Shown here: in pieces, positions 8,504-19,127 of the stretch
Numbering within the stretch: the first letter of the stretch is position 1
Layout of the letters: every line of letters begins with the position of its first letter
Source: Bacteroidaceae bacterium
GTDB taxonomy: Bacteria > Bacteroidota > Bacteroidia > Bacteroidales > Bacteroidaceae
DNA: 60,191 nt
Reading direction: 5' to 3'
Assembly: GCA_017464815.1 (NCBI GenBank)
Contig: JAFTYI010000003.1
Span: 1-60,191, forward strand
Position numbers and translations under genes: made by a program
Notes under the pieces: generated by a model
What the model was told of the DNA's origin: nothing
The model's input: the letters and a program-made list of their open reading frames with translations, nothing else
Database searches by the model: none

Positions 8504-8635
8504 TGTTCATTCCATGAATGTACGTCATTCATTGTAGGACTGTATGTCATTCATTGTAGGACTGTATGTCATTCATTGTAGGACTGTACGTCGTTCATTG
8601 CGCCACTGTATGTCGTTCATTGTAGGAATGAATGA
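8504..8635. repeat. 22-bp-period array D (6 units)
   Basis: There are six 22-bp units starting at 8504, 8526, 8548, 8570, 8592 and 8614. The inner units are nearly identical (CATTCATTGTAGGACTGTAT plus two bases). The end units carry clearer dyads: CATTCCATGAATG at the left and CATTCATTGTAGGAATGAATG-like arms at the right. The array starts 9 bp after the murU-like stop in the direction of transcription, so it would be transcribed as its 3' end. Confidence 0.8.
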
Positions 8636-8644
8636 GGGAGTGTT

Positions 8645-9379
8645 TCACACCAACAGTTCACGTGGCACTTGGTGAAGTGTGTCGGGTTTGCCCACGTCGA
8701 TGAGTTGGAGGTCGGCCTTAGGCACCCCGATGATGGGCACTTTGTCGGCCACTGAGAGGTAGAAGTCGATGATGGAGAAACGCGTTGGCCACTCGTTCAT
8801 CAGCGGCAGGAGGGAGGGGCTGAAGAGGTGGATGCCTGCAAAGGCGTACATCCGGCAATCCTCCACACGCAGGTCGGGGTAGGGCGACTTCACTTCTCCC
8901 GTCTGTACATTGGTCCATCCCACGAGGCGGTTGTCTTCGGGGGAGAAGAGCAGGTAGCGCGAGGTCTTCCTTTCGCTCACGAGCAGGGTGGCACCTTCGT
9001 TGCGAAGGTTGTCGGCATAGAAGCTCTTTACATCGAGATTGCTGAATATGTCCACGTTGTGGATGAGGAAGGGGTGTCCGTCGTCGGTGAACAGATGGCC
9101 TGCCTGACGGATGCCTCCGCCCGTGTCGAGCAACTGGGCGCGTTCGTCGCTGATGCGTATGTCCATGCCATTGATGGGATGAGAGTTTACATAGTCGATA
9201 ATTTGCTCACCAAAGTGATGCACATTGATGACCACCTCGGTGTATCCTGCTTTGGAGAGTTTACGCAACACGTGTGCGAGAAGTGGTTCATTATATACTT
9301 CAACCAATGCTTTTGGTCGACTATCAGTCAATGGTTTAAGCCGAGTGCCAAGTCCGGCGGCAAAGATGAGTGCTTTCAT
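8645..9379 (-). CDS. murU: MurU-like N-acetylmuramate-1-phosphate uridylyltransferase
   Basis: The protein has 244 residues. The N-terminus MKALIFAAGLGTRLKPLT plus SRPKALVEV is the nucleotide-sugar transferase signature; VHHFGEQI, a DTGGG loop and HNVDIFS (the Asp of the metal site) follow. The size and the neighbour (a sugar kinase whose stop overlaps this start by ATGA) match the AmgK-MurU route of peptidoglycan recycling, in which MurNAc-1-P becomes UDP-MurNAc and bypasses MurA. A longer frame to 9517 is rejected because the conserved start is at 9379. The substrate is inferred from context; another NDP-sugar is possible. Confidence 0.8.
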   Translation of the reverse strand: MKALIFAAGLGTRLKPLTDSRPKALVEVYNEPLLAHVLRKLSKAGYTEVVINVHHFGEQIIDYVNSHPINGMDIRISDERAQLLDTGGGIRQAGHLFTDDGHPFLIHNVDIFSNLDVKSFYADNLRNEGATLLVSERKTSRYLLFSPEDNRLVGWTNVQTGEVKSPYPDLRVEDCRMYAFAGIHLFSPSLLPLMNEWPTRFSIIDFYLSVADKVPIIGVPKADLQLIDVGKPDTLHQVPRELLV

Positions 9380-10842
9380 AGTTCTATGTTTTTGGCTAAG
9401 ATTGAAGAGATACCCTGTTCGCGATGGGTCAGCTCCACGGTTACGCCATACTTGTCGTGGAGGTGGTGAGCCAGGTGCTCGGCACTGTAGACCGAGCGGT
9501 GTTGCCCGCCTGTGCAACCGAAGGAGAACATGAGGTCGGTGAATCCGCGTTCAAGGTAGCGTTCGACGTGGGCATCGGCCAAGGCGTAGACGCTCTTGAG
9601 GAAGGTGAGGATTTCGCCATCTTTCTCCAAGAAGTCAATCACCGGTTGGTCGAGGCCGGTGAGTTTCTTGTATGGCTCGTATCGGCCGGGGTTGTGGGTG
9701 CTGCGGCAATCAAACACGTAGCCGCCTCCGTTTCCGCTGAGGTCATCGGGGATGCCTCGCTTGTAGCTGAAACTGAAGACACGCACCACCAATTCCTTTC
9801 CCTTTTCGCGGGATTGGAAACGCGGATTCCTACACAACGAGGAAAATATTTCTTTCAGGTAGGGGAAATTTTTTATCACACTATTCTCATCCTCCAACAG
9901 TGTCTTTATGCTTTCGATGGCGGGAGGTATGCTGGTGAGGAAATGTGCCTTCTTCTCAAAATATCCACGGAAGCCGTAGGCGCCCAACACTTGCATCAGG
10001 CGGAAGAGGACAAACATGCGCAGCTGCTTGTCAAATCTCTCCCTGTCCACCTTACCAATGAAGGGTGTGGCATGTTCGAGATAGGTGTCAATCAGCCGTT
10101 CACGCAAGGCCTGGGGATAGCGTGCGGCAGCTTGCCACAGGAAGGAGGCAAGGTCGTAGAAGAGTGGTCCCCGGCGACCTCCTTGAAAGTCGATGAAGCG
10201 TGGCTCACCATCAGGGGTGAGCATGACGTTGCGTGCCTGGAAATCGCGGTAGAGGAATCCCCAAGGAAGTTCGTCGCGACGGAGCAATGCCTCCGTCAAG
10301 TGGTTGAAGTCGTTATCCAATGCCAATTCGTCCACATCGTCTACGGCGGCTTTCAGGAAGCAGTATTTGAAGTAGTTCAAGTCGAACAGGACGCCTTGCC
10401 TGTCGAATTCCGCCTTGGGGTAACACCACTCGCCTTGCAGACCTTCGCCACCGAGGAATTGCATGCGGGGCAGTTGGGCAATGGTGCGGTGGAGCAGGGC
10501 TTCTTCCGCTTCACTGTAGTTGCCGCCCCGTTTACGTCCTTCGGCAATGGCGTCGTACAAGGCACGTGTGCCAAGGTCTTCTTGCAAGTAGAAGTGTCCG
10601 TCGGTGCTCAGTGCGCCTATCACACGAGGCACGGGGAGTGCCTTCGAAGCAAAGTGTCGCGACATCTCGACGAATGCCTTGTTTTCGGCTACACACGAGC
10701 CATACACACCGATGAGGGTGTTGCCTTCGTCGTCGGTGAGACGCATGTAGATGCGGTTGCTTCCCGAGCCGGTAATCAGCTCAGGTTCACCTTTGTACCA
10801 CGACAGGTAGGTCCGACGTATCTGTTCTATCTCAGTTTTCAT
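9376..10842 (-). CDS. AmgK-like sugar kinase fused to RapZ C-terminal domain
   Basis: The protein has 488 residues in two parts. Residues 1 to about 335 form an aminoglycoside-phosphotransferase-type kinase: the catalytic loop is YRDFQARNVML and the metal-binding segment FIDFQGGRRGPLFYD, as in the MurNAc/GlcNAc kinase AmgK. Residues about 350-488 form a RapZ C-terminal domain (GIPDD, FDCRSTHNPGR, FGCTGGQHRSVYSAEHLA), which in E. coli RapZ binds glucosamine-6-phosphate; the N-terminal P-loop domain of RapZ is absent. It would phosphorylate MurNAc at C1 and pass it to the downstream MurU. The RapZ part could be a sensor of amino-sugar supply; that is inference. A TATCTTTG -7 box is at 10871-10878 on the minus strand. 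Confidence 0.82.
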   Translation of the reverse strand: MKTEIEQIRRTYLSWYKGEPELITGSGSNRIYMRLTDDEGNTLIGVYGSCVAENKAFVEMSRHFASKALPVPRVIGALSTDGHFYLQEDLGTRALYDAIAEGRKRGGNYSEAEEALLHRTIAQLPRMQFLGGEGLQGEWCYPKAEFDRQGVLFDLNYFKYCFLKAAVDDVDELALDNDFNHLTEALLRRDELPWGFLYRDFQARNVMLTPDGEPRFIDFQGGRRGPLFYDLASFLWQAAARYPQALRERLIDTYLEHATPFIGKVDRERFDKQLRMFVLFRLMQVLGAYGFRGYFEKKAHFLTSIPPAIESIKTLLEDENSVIKNFPYLKEIFSSLCRNPRFQSREKGKELVVRVFSFSYKRGIPDDLSGNGGGYVFDCRSTHNPGRYEPYKKLTGLDQPVIDFLEKDGEILTFLKSVYALADAHVERYLERGFTDLMFSFGCTGGQHRSVYSAEHLAHHLHDKYGVTVELTHREQGISSILAKNIEL

Positions 10843-10891
10843 GATTTCCTCCTTTTTTCGTATGCGTGGGCAAAGATAGTGTTTTTCCTAT

Positions 10892-10945
10892 AAAAAAGCG
10901 GATTACAGAGGGAGGAAATTGCGAAATTTCATCCATGTAATCCGC
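10892..10945 (-). terminator. Rho-independent terminator after the tryptophanase-family gene
   Basis: On the minus strand GCGGATTACA (10936-10945) pairs perfectly with TGTAATCCGC (10898-10907), and a further inner pairing GATGAAATTT/AATTTCCTCC-like is possible. TTTTTTA follows immediately. It lies 38 bp beyond the stop codon of the gene at 10984-12432. Confidence 0.75.
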
Positions 10946-10983
10946 CTTGAGCGATGATTGCTGTTATGAAGTGTCTATTTTTT

Positions 10984-12432
10984 TTAGAGTGAATCGCCGA
11001 AGTCATCCTTGAACTTGGCAACCAGTTCCTCTTGCCAATGGCCGATTTCCTTCAGACGACCGAAGAAGAAGCGGAGCACTGAAGGCTCTTCCACCCACTT
11101 GAGACCGCCGATGATTTCGCGGTTGTCCCAAAGCCACTTCACGCGGTCGGCCACATACTTGATTTGTGACAAAGTGAACACGCGGCGGGGCACGGCAAGA
11201 CGCATCAGTTCAAGTTCGGCAAAGCGTTCGGTGCCGTCTGGCTCGCGTTGCTCGGAGAGTGTACCGCGCTCCATACCACGGATACCTCCGGCAATGTAGA
11301 GGGCTGCGGCTACGGCAGCGGCAGGGTATTGGTCATGAGGCATGTCGGGTACGAAGCCCATGCAATCGAGGTGGGCACCCAATCCACCGGCGGGCTTAAT
11401 CATGGGTACTCCGTAGTCGTCGAGCTCCTTCACCAGGTAGGCGATGAACTCGGGACCATGGCTCAGGTAATCCATGTCGAGTGATTCGTAGAGACCCTCG
11501 GCCATTGATTCGATGGAGCGCACGTCGATACCTCCATAGGTGAGGAAGCCTTCGTAGAGGGGGATGTACTCCATCATGCTCTTGATAAGCTCGGTGTTGT
11601 GGCTGATGATGGCTCCACCGCGGGCAAAGCCAAGTTTGCGGGCCGAGAAGTAGATGATGTCCATCTTGTTGGCCAAGAGGTGGTAGATTTCCTTCGGAGT
11701 CATGTACTTGCACTGTGCCTCGCGGGTCTTCATGAAGTAGATGTTGTCCTGAAGGAGTGATGCGTCGAGGATGCTGGGCACACCGAAGTCGTGGCAGATG
11801 TCGGCTACGGCCAGCATGTTTTCCAAGCTGACGGGCTGTCCGCCGATGAGGTTAGTACCGGCTTCCACACGCACGTAAGCCACCTTCTCGGGGCCTACTT
11901 CGCGGATGACGCGCTTCAGTTCACGCAAGTCGAAGTCGCCCTTGAAGGGTTCGTCGCTTTGGGGAACAAGGCCTTTCTTGTGAACCAGCTCGAGCACCTC
12001 GCCTCCGCAACGTGTCACGTGGGCCTTGGTGGTGGTGAAGTGGAAGTTCATGATGGCCACCATGCCGGGCTTTACGAAGCGCTCGGCCAGGATGTTTTCA
12101 CACGCACGGCCTTGGTGGGCGGGAAGCACGTTGTCAACACCGAACACCTCCTTCATGGCTGCTTTCAGGCGGTTGAAGGTCTCGCTACCGGCATACGCGT
12201 CGTCGGCCACGTGCATAGCTGCCGTCTGACGGTCAGACATGGCATTTACGCCCGAGTCGGTAAGCATATCGAGATAGATGTCCTTATTCTGAAGGAGGAA
12301 AGTGTTGTTACCAGCTTGTTGGATGGCACGCAGACGTTCGTCTACGGGCAAAAGATTCAGTTTCTGTACCACGCGCACTTTATGCATCTCCAAGGGTACT
12401 TGATTCTCTGATTTGTAAAATTTTACGCTCAT
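10984..12432 (-). CDS. Tryptophanase / tyrosine phenol-lyase family PLP enzyme, divergent
   Basis: The protein has 482 residues. Family features are LTDSGVNAMSDRQ, an AGSETF loop, PAHQGRACEN, IGGQPVSL, EGFLTYGG and RLAVPRRVFT. The PLP lysine lies in FSARKLGFARGG where tryptophanase has SAKKDAMVPMGG. The PLP-ring Asp is kept (ILDASLLQDN) but the Arg three residues later, present in tryptophanase and tyrosine phenol-lyase, is Leu. The fold and beta-elimination chemistry are likely, but the substrate (tryptophan, tyrosine, another amino acid) cannot be read from the sequence. No TnaC-like leader peptide is visible. The 5' leader is about 175 nt and contains a 22-bp-period array. Start supported by the AT-rich leader directly before ATG. 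Confidence 0.75.
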   Translation of the reverse strand: MSVKFYKSENQVPLEMHKVRVVQKLNLLPVDERLRAIQQAGNNTFLLQNKDIYLDMLTDSGVNAMSDRQTAAMHVADDAYAGSETFNRLKAAMKEVFGVDNVLPAHQGRACENILAERFVKPGMVAIMNFHFTTTKAHVTRCGGEVLELVHKKGLVPQSDEPFKGDFDLRELKRVIREVGPEKVAYVRVEAGTNLIGGQPVSLENMLAVADICHDFGVPSILDASLLQDNIYFMKTREAQCKYMTPKEIYHLLANKMDIIYFSARKLGFARGGAIISHNTELIKSMMEYIPLYEGFLTYGGIDVRSIESMAEGLYESLDMDYLSHGPEFIAYLVKELDDYGVPMIKPAGGLGAHLDCMGFVPDMPHDQYPAAAVAAALYIAGGIRGMERGTLSEQREPDGTERFAELELMRLAVPRRVFTLSQIKYVADRVKWLWDNREIIGGLKWVEEPSVLRFFFGRLKEIGHWQEELVAKFKDDFGDSL

Positions 12433-12493
12433 CTTTTAAATTGTGAATTATGAATGATTAATTTTTCTCTTTCATGGCCCTCATGTGTTAACA

Positions 12494-12559
12494 AACCTTA
12501 GCCGTCGTTTAAGGTAACCTTAACCCAAGGCTAAGCCTGCATCATCCCAAGGCTGATGG
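12494..12559. repeat. 22-bp-period dyad array E (3 units), in the leader of the tryptophanase-family gene
   Basis: Units start at 12494, 12516 and 12538. Each holds a dyad: AACCTTAGCC...TTTAAGGT, CCTTAACCCAAGGCTAAG and CATCATCCCAAGGCTGATG. The same words recur in the arrays at 34191 and 59683. The left flank TGTTAACAAACCTTAGCC is shared with the array at 59683. It lies between the promoter (12616-12650) and the start codon (12432), so it should be in the mRNA leader. Confidence 0.8.
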
Positions 12560-12615
12560 GACATCAGAAATGGCTTCATGCAGGGCAATTCATGGTTTGT
12601 TGCTCATTGGGGTTG

Positions 12616-12650
12616 CAAATATAAAGCATTTTATTCATATTACAAGCAAA
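12616..12650 (-). promoter_or_regulatory. Promoter of the tryptophanase-family gene
   Basis: On the minus strand a TATATTTG -7 box is at 12616-12623. A TTTG at 12647-12650 (23 bp upstream) or a CTTG at 12643-12646 (19 bp upstream) can serve as -33 element. It implies a leader of about 175 nt. Confidence 0.55.
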
Positions 12651-12802
12651 TTGATAGTAAATTTCCTCCAAAAACTTAAACTTTGTCAGTTTGCGTATGT
12701 TTTTGGGATGAATTATGCATCCGATATGCCAGTTTGAGGCGATGTTCCTTTTTACGTGTTATTTTCTCTTTTTCGCGTTTTATGGAGAAAAAAATCAGAT
12801 AG

Positions 12803-14410
<1,608 letters not shown>

Positions 14411-14521
14411 ATAAAAAGACTGTGATCGTTTAGACAAAAAGGGCAGAAGAGCAGAAGAAAAAGAAAGCTTATGGACTCATGTTCTTATGTCTAAAAGAAA
14501 AAAAAGAAGAGACTATTGTAA

Positions 14522-14794
14522 ATGAACATACATCTCCAAATACTGACCCCCGAGAAGCGCCTGTTCGACGGACAGGTGAGCAAGGTGACTCTGCCCGGCA
14601 CAAAGGGACAGTTCACCGTGTTGCCCCGTCATGCGGCACTCGTCTCGTCACTGGGCAAAGGGGTGATAAACTTTTCCGAGGTGCGTCACGAGGACAAGCC
14701 GAACGAGGGAGTCGAACACATTGTCTCCATCCTCCGCGGATTCGTGGAAGTGAGGAACAATGAAGTGGTGGCATGTGTGGAGGAAAACAATTAA
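14522..14794 (+). CDS. atpC: F1Fo ATP synthase subunit epsilon (short form)
   Basis: The protein has 90 residues, only the N-terminal beta-sandwich (LQILTPEKRLFDGQV, LPGTKGQFTVLPRHA, RGFVEVRNNEV). The C-terminal helical hairpin that inhibits the enzyme in E. coli (about 135 residues in total) is absent, as is common in this phylum, so inhibition by an extended epsilon is not expected. It lies 111 bp after atpD and 12 bp before atpB. Confidence 0.95.
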   Translation: MNIHLQILTPEKRLFDGQVSKVTLPGTKGQFTVLPRHAALVSSLGKGVINFSEVRHEDKPNEGVEHIVSILRGFVEVRNNEVVACVEENN

Positions 14795-14806
14795 AGGGAA
14801 AAAGAT

Positions 14807-15871
14807 ATGCGGACTTACATCGTCATATTGCTCTGCATGATGGGAGCGTGGTTGCCCACGCAAGCATCGTCGGCTCATGCCGAGGATGAGTCGTTCAATG
14901 TGAAGGACATCATCTTCGACCACATTGGCGATGCCTACGAGTGGCACGTCACCACCATTGGCGACACCCACGTGTCCATCCCTCTGCCCGTGATTGTGTA
15001 TAGTCGCGAGACGGGTTGGCACACCTTCCTTTCGTCGCACTTCCACCATGGCACCGAGGCTTACGAAGGCTTCCACATAGCTACCGAGGGCGATTATAAA
15101 GGCAAGGTGGTGGAGACGCTCTCCACGGGTGAAGTGGCTCGTCCGATGATTGACATTTCGCTCACCAAGATAGCCGTGGGCATCCTCATCAACAGCCTCC
15201 TGCTCGTGGGCATTATCCTGGGTGTAAGTCGTTGGTACAAGCGTCGCGAGGCTTCCGACGAGGCACCGCGTGGCTTTGTGGGAGTGATGGAGATGCTCAT
15301 CATGATGGTGTACGACGGCATCATCAAACCCAGTGTGGGAAAGGACTACGAGCGCTATGCGCCCTACCTGCTCACCGCCTTCTTCTTCATCTTCCTCAGC
15401 AATCTGATGGGGCTTGTCCCCATTTTCCCCGGTGGCGCCAACGTGACGGGCAACATTGCCATCACCCTGGTGTTGGCCGTGTGCACTTTCCTTGCCGTCA
15501 ACCTCTTCGGTACACGCGAATATTGGCGCGAGGTGCTTTGGCCGGATGTGCCCATGTGGATGAAGTGCCCCTTGCCCTTGATGCCTGTCATCGAGATATT
15601 CGGCCTCTTCACCAAGCCGTTTGCCCTCACCGTGCGTCTGTTGGCCAACATCATGGCCGGCCACTCGGTCATCCTGGCGTTGGTGTGCATCATCTTTGTC
15701 ACCCATTCGATGGGAGGTTTGTTAGGAGGTAGCATGACGGTCATCTCCGTCCTCTTCAGCATCTTCATGAACTGCCTGGAGTTGCTCGTCGCCTTCATTC
15801 AGGCCTACGTCTTCACCATGCTCTCTGCCGTGTTCATAGGCATGGCGAGGGTTGAGCATCATAAGGGGTGA
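14807..15871 (+). CDS. atpB: F1Fo ATP synthase subunit a
   Basis: The protein has 354 residues, longer than the E. coli subunit (271). It starts with a cleavable-looking signal peptide and about 100 residues of extracytoplasmic sequence, a feature of Bacteroidota subunit a. Transmembrane helices follow from about residue 120. The essential Arg lies in FTKPFALTVRLLANIMAGH (helix 4 equivalent), with the ion half-channel helices around it. It forms the proton path next to the c-ring. It is followed by an unusual 160-bp A/T-rich gap before atpE. Confidence 0.95.
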   Translation: MRTYIVILLCMMGAWLPTQASSAHAEDESFNVKDIIFDHIGDAYEWHVTTIGDTHVSIPLPVIVYSRETGWHTFLSSHFHHGTEAYEGFHIATEGDYKGKVVETLSTGEVARPMIDISLTKIAVGILINSLLLVGIILGVSRWYKRREASDEAPRGFVGVMEMLIMMVYDGIIKPSVGKDYERYAPYLLTAFFFIFLSNLMGLVPIFPGGANVTGNIAITLVLAVCTFLAVNLFGTREYWREVLWPDVPMWMKCPLPLMPVIEIFGLFTKPFALTVRLLANIMAGHSVILALVCIIFVTHSMGGLLGGSMTVISVLFSIFMNCLELLVAFIQAYVFTMLSAVFIGMARVEHHKG

Positions 15872-15930
15872 GGTGCTCCCTTCAATACCCTAAAGGGGGG
15901 GGAGGAGGAGGAGCAAGAACGATGAGGAAG

Positions 15931-16287
<357 letters not shown>

Positions 16288-16334
16288 ACCCAAGAGAAAC
16301 TGAGTGAAAACCGTAAACAAAAGCGTATAAGCAC

Positions 16335-16829
16335 ATGTCACTGTTTACCCCCGATAGCGGATTGCTCTTCTGGATGATTCTGTCGTTTGGCGTCGTCTTT
16401 GTGGTGTTGGCCAAGTGGGGCTTCCCCGTCATCACCCGCATGGTGGACGACCGCAAGCGCTACATCGACCAGTCACTCGAGGCAGCTCGTGAGGCCAATG
16501 TCAAGCTCGAGGGCATCAAAGCTGAGAGTGAAGCGCTGGTGGCCGAGGCTCGCAACGAGCAACGCCGCATACTGAAGGAGGCTGCCGACACGCGCGACCG
16601 CATCGTAGGCGAGGCCCGTCAGCAGGCACAAGCCGAAGGTGCCCGCCTGTTGGCCGAAGCCCGCACACAGATTCAGCACGAGAAGGAGGCCGCCCTGCGC
16701 GACATCCGTCGTCAGACGGCTGAACTGGCCGTTGAGGTGGCCGAGAAGATTATGCGCAAACAACTTGCCGACGAACGCCAGCAGATGCATCTTGTCGAGC
16801 GCTTGTTGGACGAGGTGGAGAGGAACTGA
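16335..16829 (+). CDS. atpF: F1Fo ATP synthase subunit b
   Basis: The protein has 164 residues with a single N-terminal membrane helix ([19 protein letters not shown]) and a long charged helix rich in Ala, Glu and Arg that forms the peripheral stalk dimer. It is two bases from atpH. Confidence 0.96.
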   Translation: MSLFTPDSGLLFWMILSFGVVFVVLAKWGFPVITRMVDDRKRYIDQSLEAAREANVKLEGIKAESEALVAEARNEQRRILKEAADTRDRIVGEARQQAQAEGARLLAEARTQIQHEKEAALRDIRRQTAELAVEVAEKIMRKQLADERQQMHLVERLLDEVERN

Positions 16830-16831
16830 AA

Positions 16832-17368
16832 ATGGACATAGGAACCATATCATCACGCTACGCCAAAGCACTGTTGCGCTATGCACTGGAGTGCAAAGCC
16901 GAGGAGAGTGTCTATCAGCAGGCACTAGCCCTCAGCCGCACGATGATGCAAGTGCGCGAGCTGGACAAGGCACTGCTCAACCCCGTGTTGGACAAGGCCA
17001 CCAAGCTCTCGCTCCTCACCGAGGCAGCAGGAGGCACGTTGCACGAGGCATTCATCCGCTTCATCGACCTGCTCTTCAGCCATCATCGCGAGCGTCATCT
17101 GCTCTTTGTCCTCCACTCCTTTGTGGGGCTCTACCGGCGTCATCAGCGCATCTATGTGGGCCAGCTCACCACGGCCGTCCCCCTGGACAAGCCGACTGAG
17201 CAACACCTGCGCGACATGATTGCCCAAGCGGTGAAGGGCACCATCGAGTTCGACCTCCATGTCGACGAAGACATCCTTGGCGGCTTCATCCTCCAGCTCG
17301 ACGACCGTCGCCTCGATGCCAGCGTCAAAGGCCAGCTCCGCCACTTGCAAAAGGAGTTGGGGAGGTAG
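16832..17368 (+). CDS. atpH: F1Fo ATP synthase subunit delta
   Basis: The protein has 178 residues. The N-terminal helical domain starts IGTISSRYAKALLRYA and the C-terminal segment has DEDILGGFILQLDDRRLDAS, the OSCP/delta signature. It links the b stalk to alpha. It is separated from atpA by a 129-bp gap filled with a 9-bp repeat. Confidence 0.96.
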   Translation: MDIGTISSRYAKALLRYALECKAEESVYQQALALSRTMMQVRELDKALLNPVLDKATKLSLLTEAAGGTLHEAFIRFIDLLFSHHRERHLLFVLHSFVGLYRRHQRIYVGQLTTAVPLDKPTEQHLRDMIAQAVKGTIEFDLHVDEDILGGFILQLDDRRLDASVKGQLRHLQKELGR

Positions 17369-17381
17369 GGAGAATTTAGAG

Positions 17382-17469
17382 TTATAGCTCCTATAGTTTC
17401 TATAGTATCTATAGTATTTATAGTATTTATAGTATCTATAGTTCCTATAGTTTCTATAGTTCCTATATC
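17382..17469. repeat. 9-bp-period array between atpH and atpA
   Basis: About ten tandem 9-mers of the form CTATAGTNN (TTATAGTAT in two units) run from 17382 to 17469. The CTATAG core is a 6-bp palindrome. The same 9-mer class recurs at 32287-32345 between lpxB and surE. It would lie in the atp mRNA just before the atpA start. Confidence 0.85.
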
Positions 17470-17497
17470 AAAAAAATAAAAAAAACAGAAAACAACC

Positions 17498-19093
17498 GTG
17501 TCAGAAAACAGCATAAAACCCAGCGAAGTGTCCGACGTGCTCCTTCAGCAGTTGCGCGCCATCGACACCAGTTTGCAATTCGATGAAGTGGGCACCGTCC
17601 TTCAGGTGAGCGACGGTGTGGCTCGCATCTATGGATTGAACAATGCCGAAGCCGAAGAGCTCCTTGAGTTTGAAAACGGCGTGATGGCCATCGTGATGAA
17701 CCTCGAGGAGGACAACGTGGGCGCCGTGCTTCTGGGCCCCACCGACCTCATCAAGGAGGGCATGGTGGTGAAGCGCACCCGTCGCATAGCCAGCATCATG
17801 GTGGGCGAGGCGATGCTCGGACGTGTCATCAACCCCATCGGGCAACCCATTGATGGAGGGGGCGAGATAGGTGGCACCCTCTACGAAATGCCCCTTGAGC
17901 GCAAGTCGCCCGGTGTCATCTTCCGTCAGCCGGTGACCGAGCCGTTGCAGACGGGGTTGAAAGCCGTCGACTCCATGATACCCATCGGACGTGGCCAGCG
18001 TGAGCTTATCATTGGCGACCGTCAGACGGGAAAGACCTCCATTGCCATCGACACCATCATCAACCAGCGGGCCAACTACGAAAAGGGCGAACCCGTCTAT
18101 TGCATCTATGTGGCCATCGGACAGAAGGGCTCCACCATTGCCAACATTGTCGACACCCTGCGCGAACGTGGCGCACTCGACTACACCGTCGTTGTTGCCG
18201 CCACAGCTGCCGACCCTGCCGCTATGCAATACTATGCCCCCTTTGCCGGAGCCGCCATTGGCGAATACTTCCGCGACACGGGTCGCCATGCGTTGGTGGT
18301 CTACGACGACCTGTCGAAGCAAGCCGTAGCCTATCGCGAGGTTTCCCTCATCCTGCGTCGTCCCTCGGGACGCGAAGCCTATCCCGGCGACATCTTCTAC
18401 CTCCATTCGCGCCTGCTCGAGCGCGCAGCTAAGGTCATCAAGCAACAGGAGGTGGCCGAGCGCATGAACGACCTTCCCGAAAGCCTTCGCCCCATCGTCA
18501 AAGGCGGAGGTTCGCTCACCGCCCTGCCCATCATCGAGACTCAGGCAGGCGACGTCTCGGCCTACATCCCCACCAACGTCATCTCCATCACCGACGGACA
18601 GATATTCTTGGAGACAAGCCTCTTCAACCAAGGCTTCCGCCCAGCCATCAACGTCGGCATCTCTGTGTCGCGTGTGGGTGGTAGTGCTCAGATCAAGTCG
18701 ATGAAGAAGGTGGCCGGCACACTGAAGATTGACCAGGCACAATACCGCGAGCTGGAGGCCTTCTCGAAGTTCAGCAGCGACATGGACCCCGTCACTGCCC
18801 AGACCATCGACCGTGGGCGCAAGAACAACCAGCTCCTCATCCAACCGCAGTATTCACCCATGCCCGTGGGCGAACAGGTGGCCATCCTCTATTGTGGCAC
18901 CCGTGGCCTCATGGCCGACATCGACGTCGAGCAGGTGCGCCAGTTCCAAGACCTCTTCCTCGAAGAGCTCCGCGCCACCCATCAGGCCGATGTGCTCGAC
19001 CCCCTGGGCGCAGGCAACCTCACCGATGAAGTCACCGCCATCATCGAGCAAGTGGCCCATCGGGTAGCCCTGGCCATAGCCAAACAAGCATAG
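17498..19093 (+). CDS. atpA: F1Fo ATP synthase subunit alpha
   Basis: The protein has 531 residues and a GTG start, after an A-rich leader. The Walker A loop is [13 protein letters not shown]; the arginine finger is in [13 protein letters not shown]. It is the regulatory F1 subunit. The start is set by the conserved N-terminal helix (SDVLLQQL). Confidence 0.98.
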   Translation: MSENSIKPSEVSDVLLQQLRAIDTSLQFDEVGTVLQVSDGVARIYGLNNAEAEELLEFENGVMAIVMNLEEDNVGAVLLGPTDLIKEGMVVKRTRRIASIMVGEAMLGRVINPIGQPIDGGGEIGGTLYEMPLERKSPGVIFRQPVTEPLQTGLKAVDSMIPIGRGQRELIIGDRQTGKTSIAIDTIINQRANYEKGEPVYCIYVAIGQKGSTIANIVDTLRERGALDYTVVVAATAADPAAMQYYAPFAGAAIGEYFRDTGRHALVVYDDLSKQAVAYREVSLILRRPSGREAYPGDIFYLHSRLLERAAKVIKQQEVAERMNDLPESLRPIVKGGGSLTALPIIETQAGDVSAYIPTNVISITDGQIFLETSLFNQGFRPAINVGISVSRVGGSAQIKSMKKVAGTLKIDQAQYRELEAFSKFSSDMDPVTAQTIDRGRKNNQLLIQPQYSPMPVGEQVAILYCGTRGLMADIDVEQVRQFQDLFLEELRATHQADVLDPLGAGNLTDEVTAIIEQVAHRVALAIAKQA

Positions 19094-19127
19094 CCCCAAT
19101 TAATAATTTATAATTCATAATTAACCA

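Noticed and set aside
12433-12650. A TnaC-like leader peptide before the tryptophanase-family gene
   Set aside because: No short frame with a Trp codon and following terminator could be found in the leader.
14479-14763. A 94-codon frame overlapping atpC
   Set aside because: The overlapping frame at 14522 encodes a recognisable epsilon subunit; the other frame has no family features.
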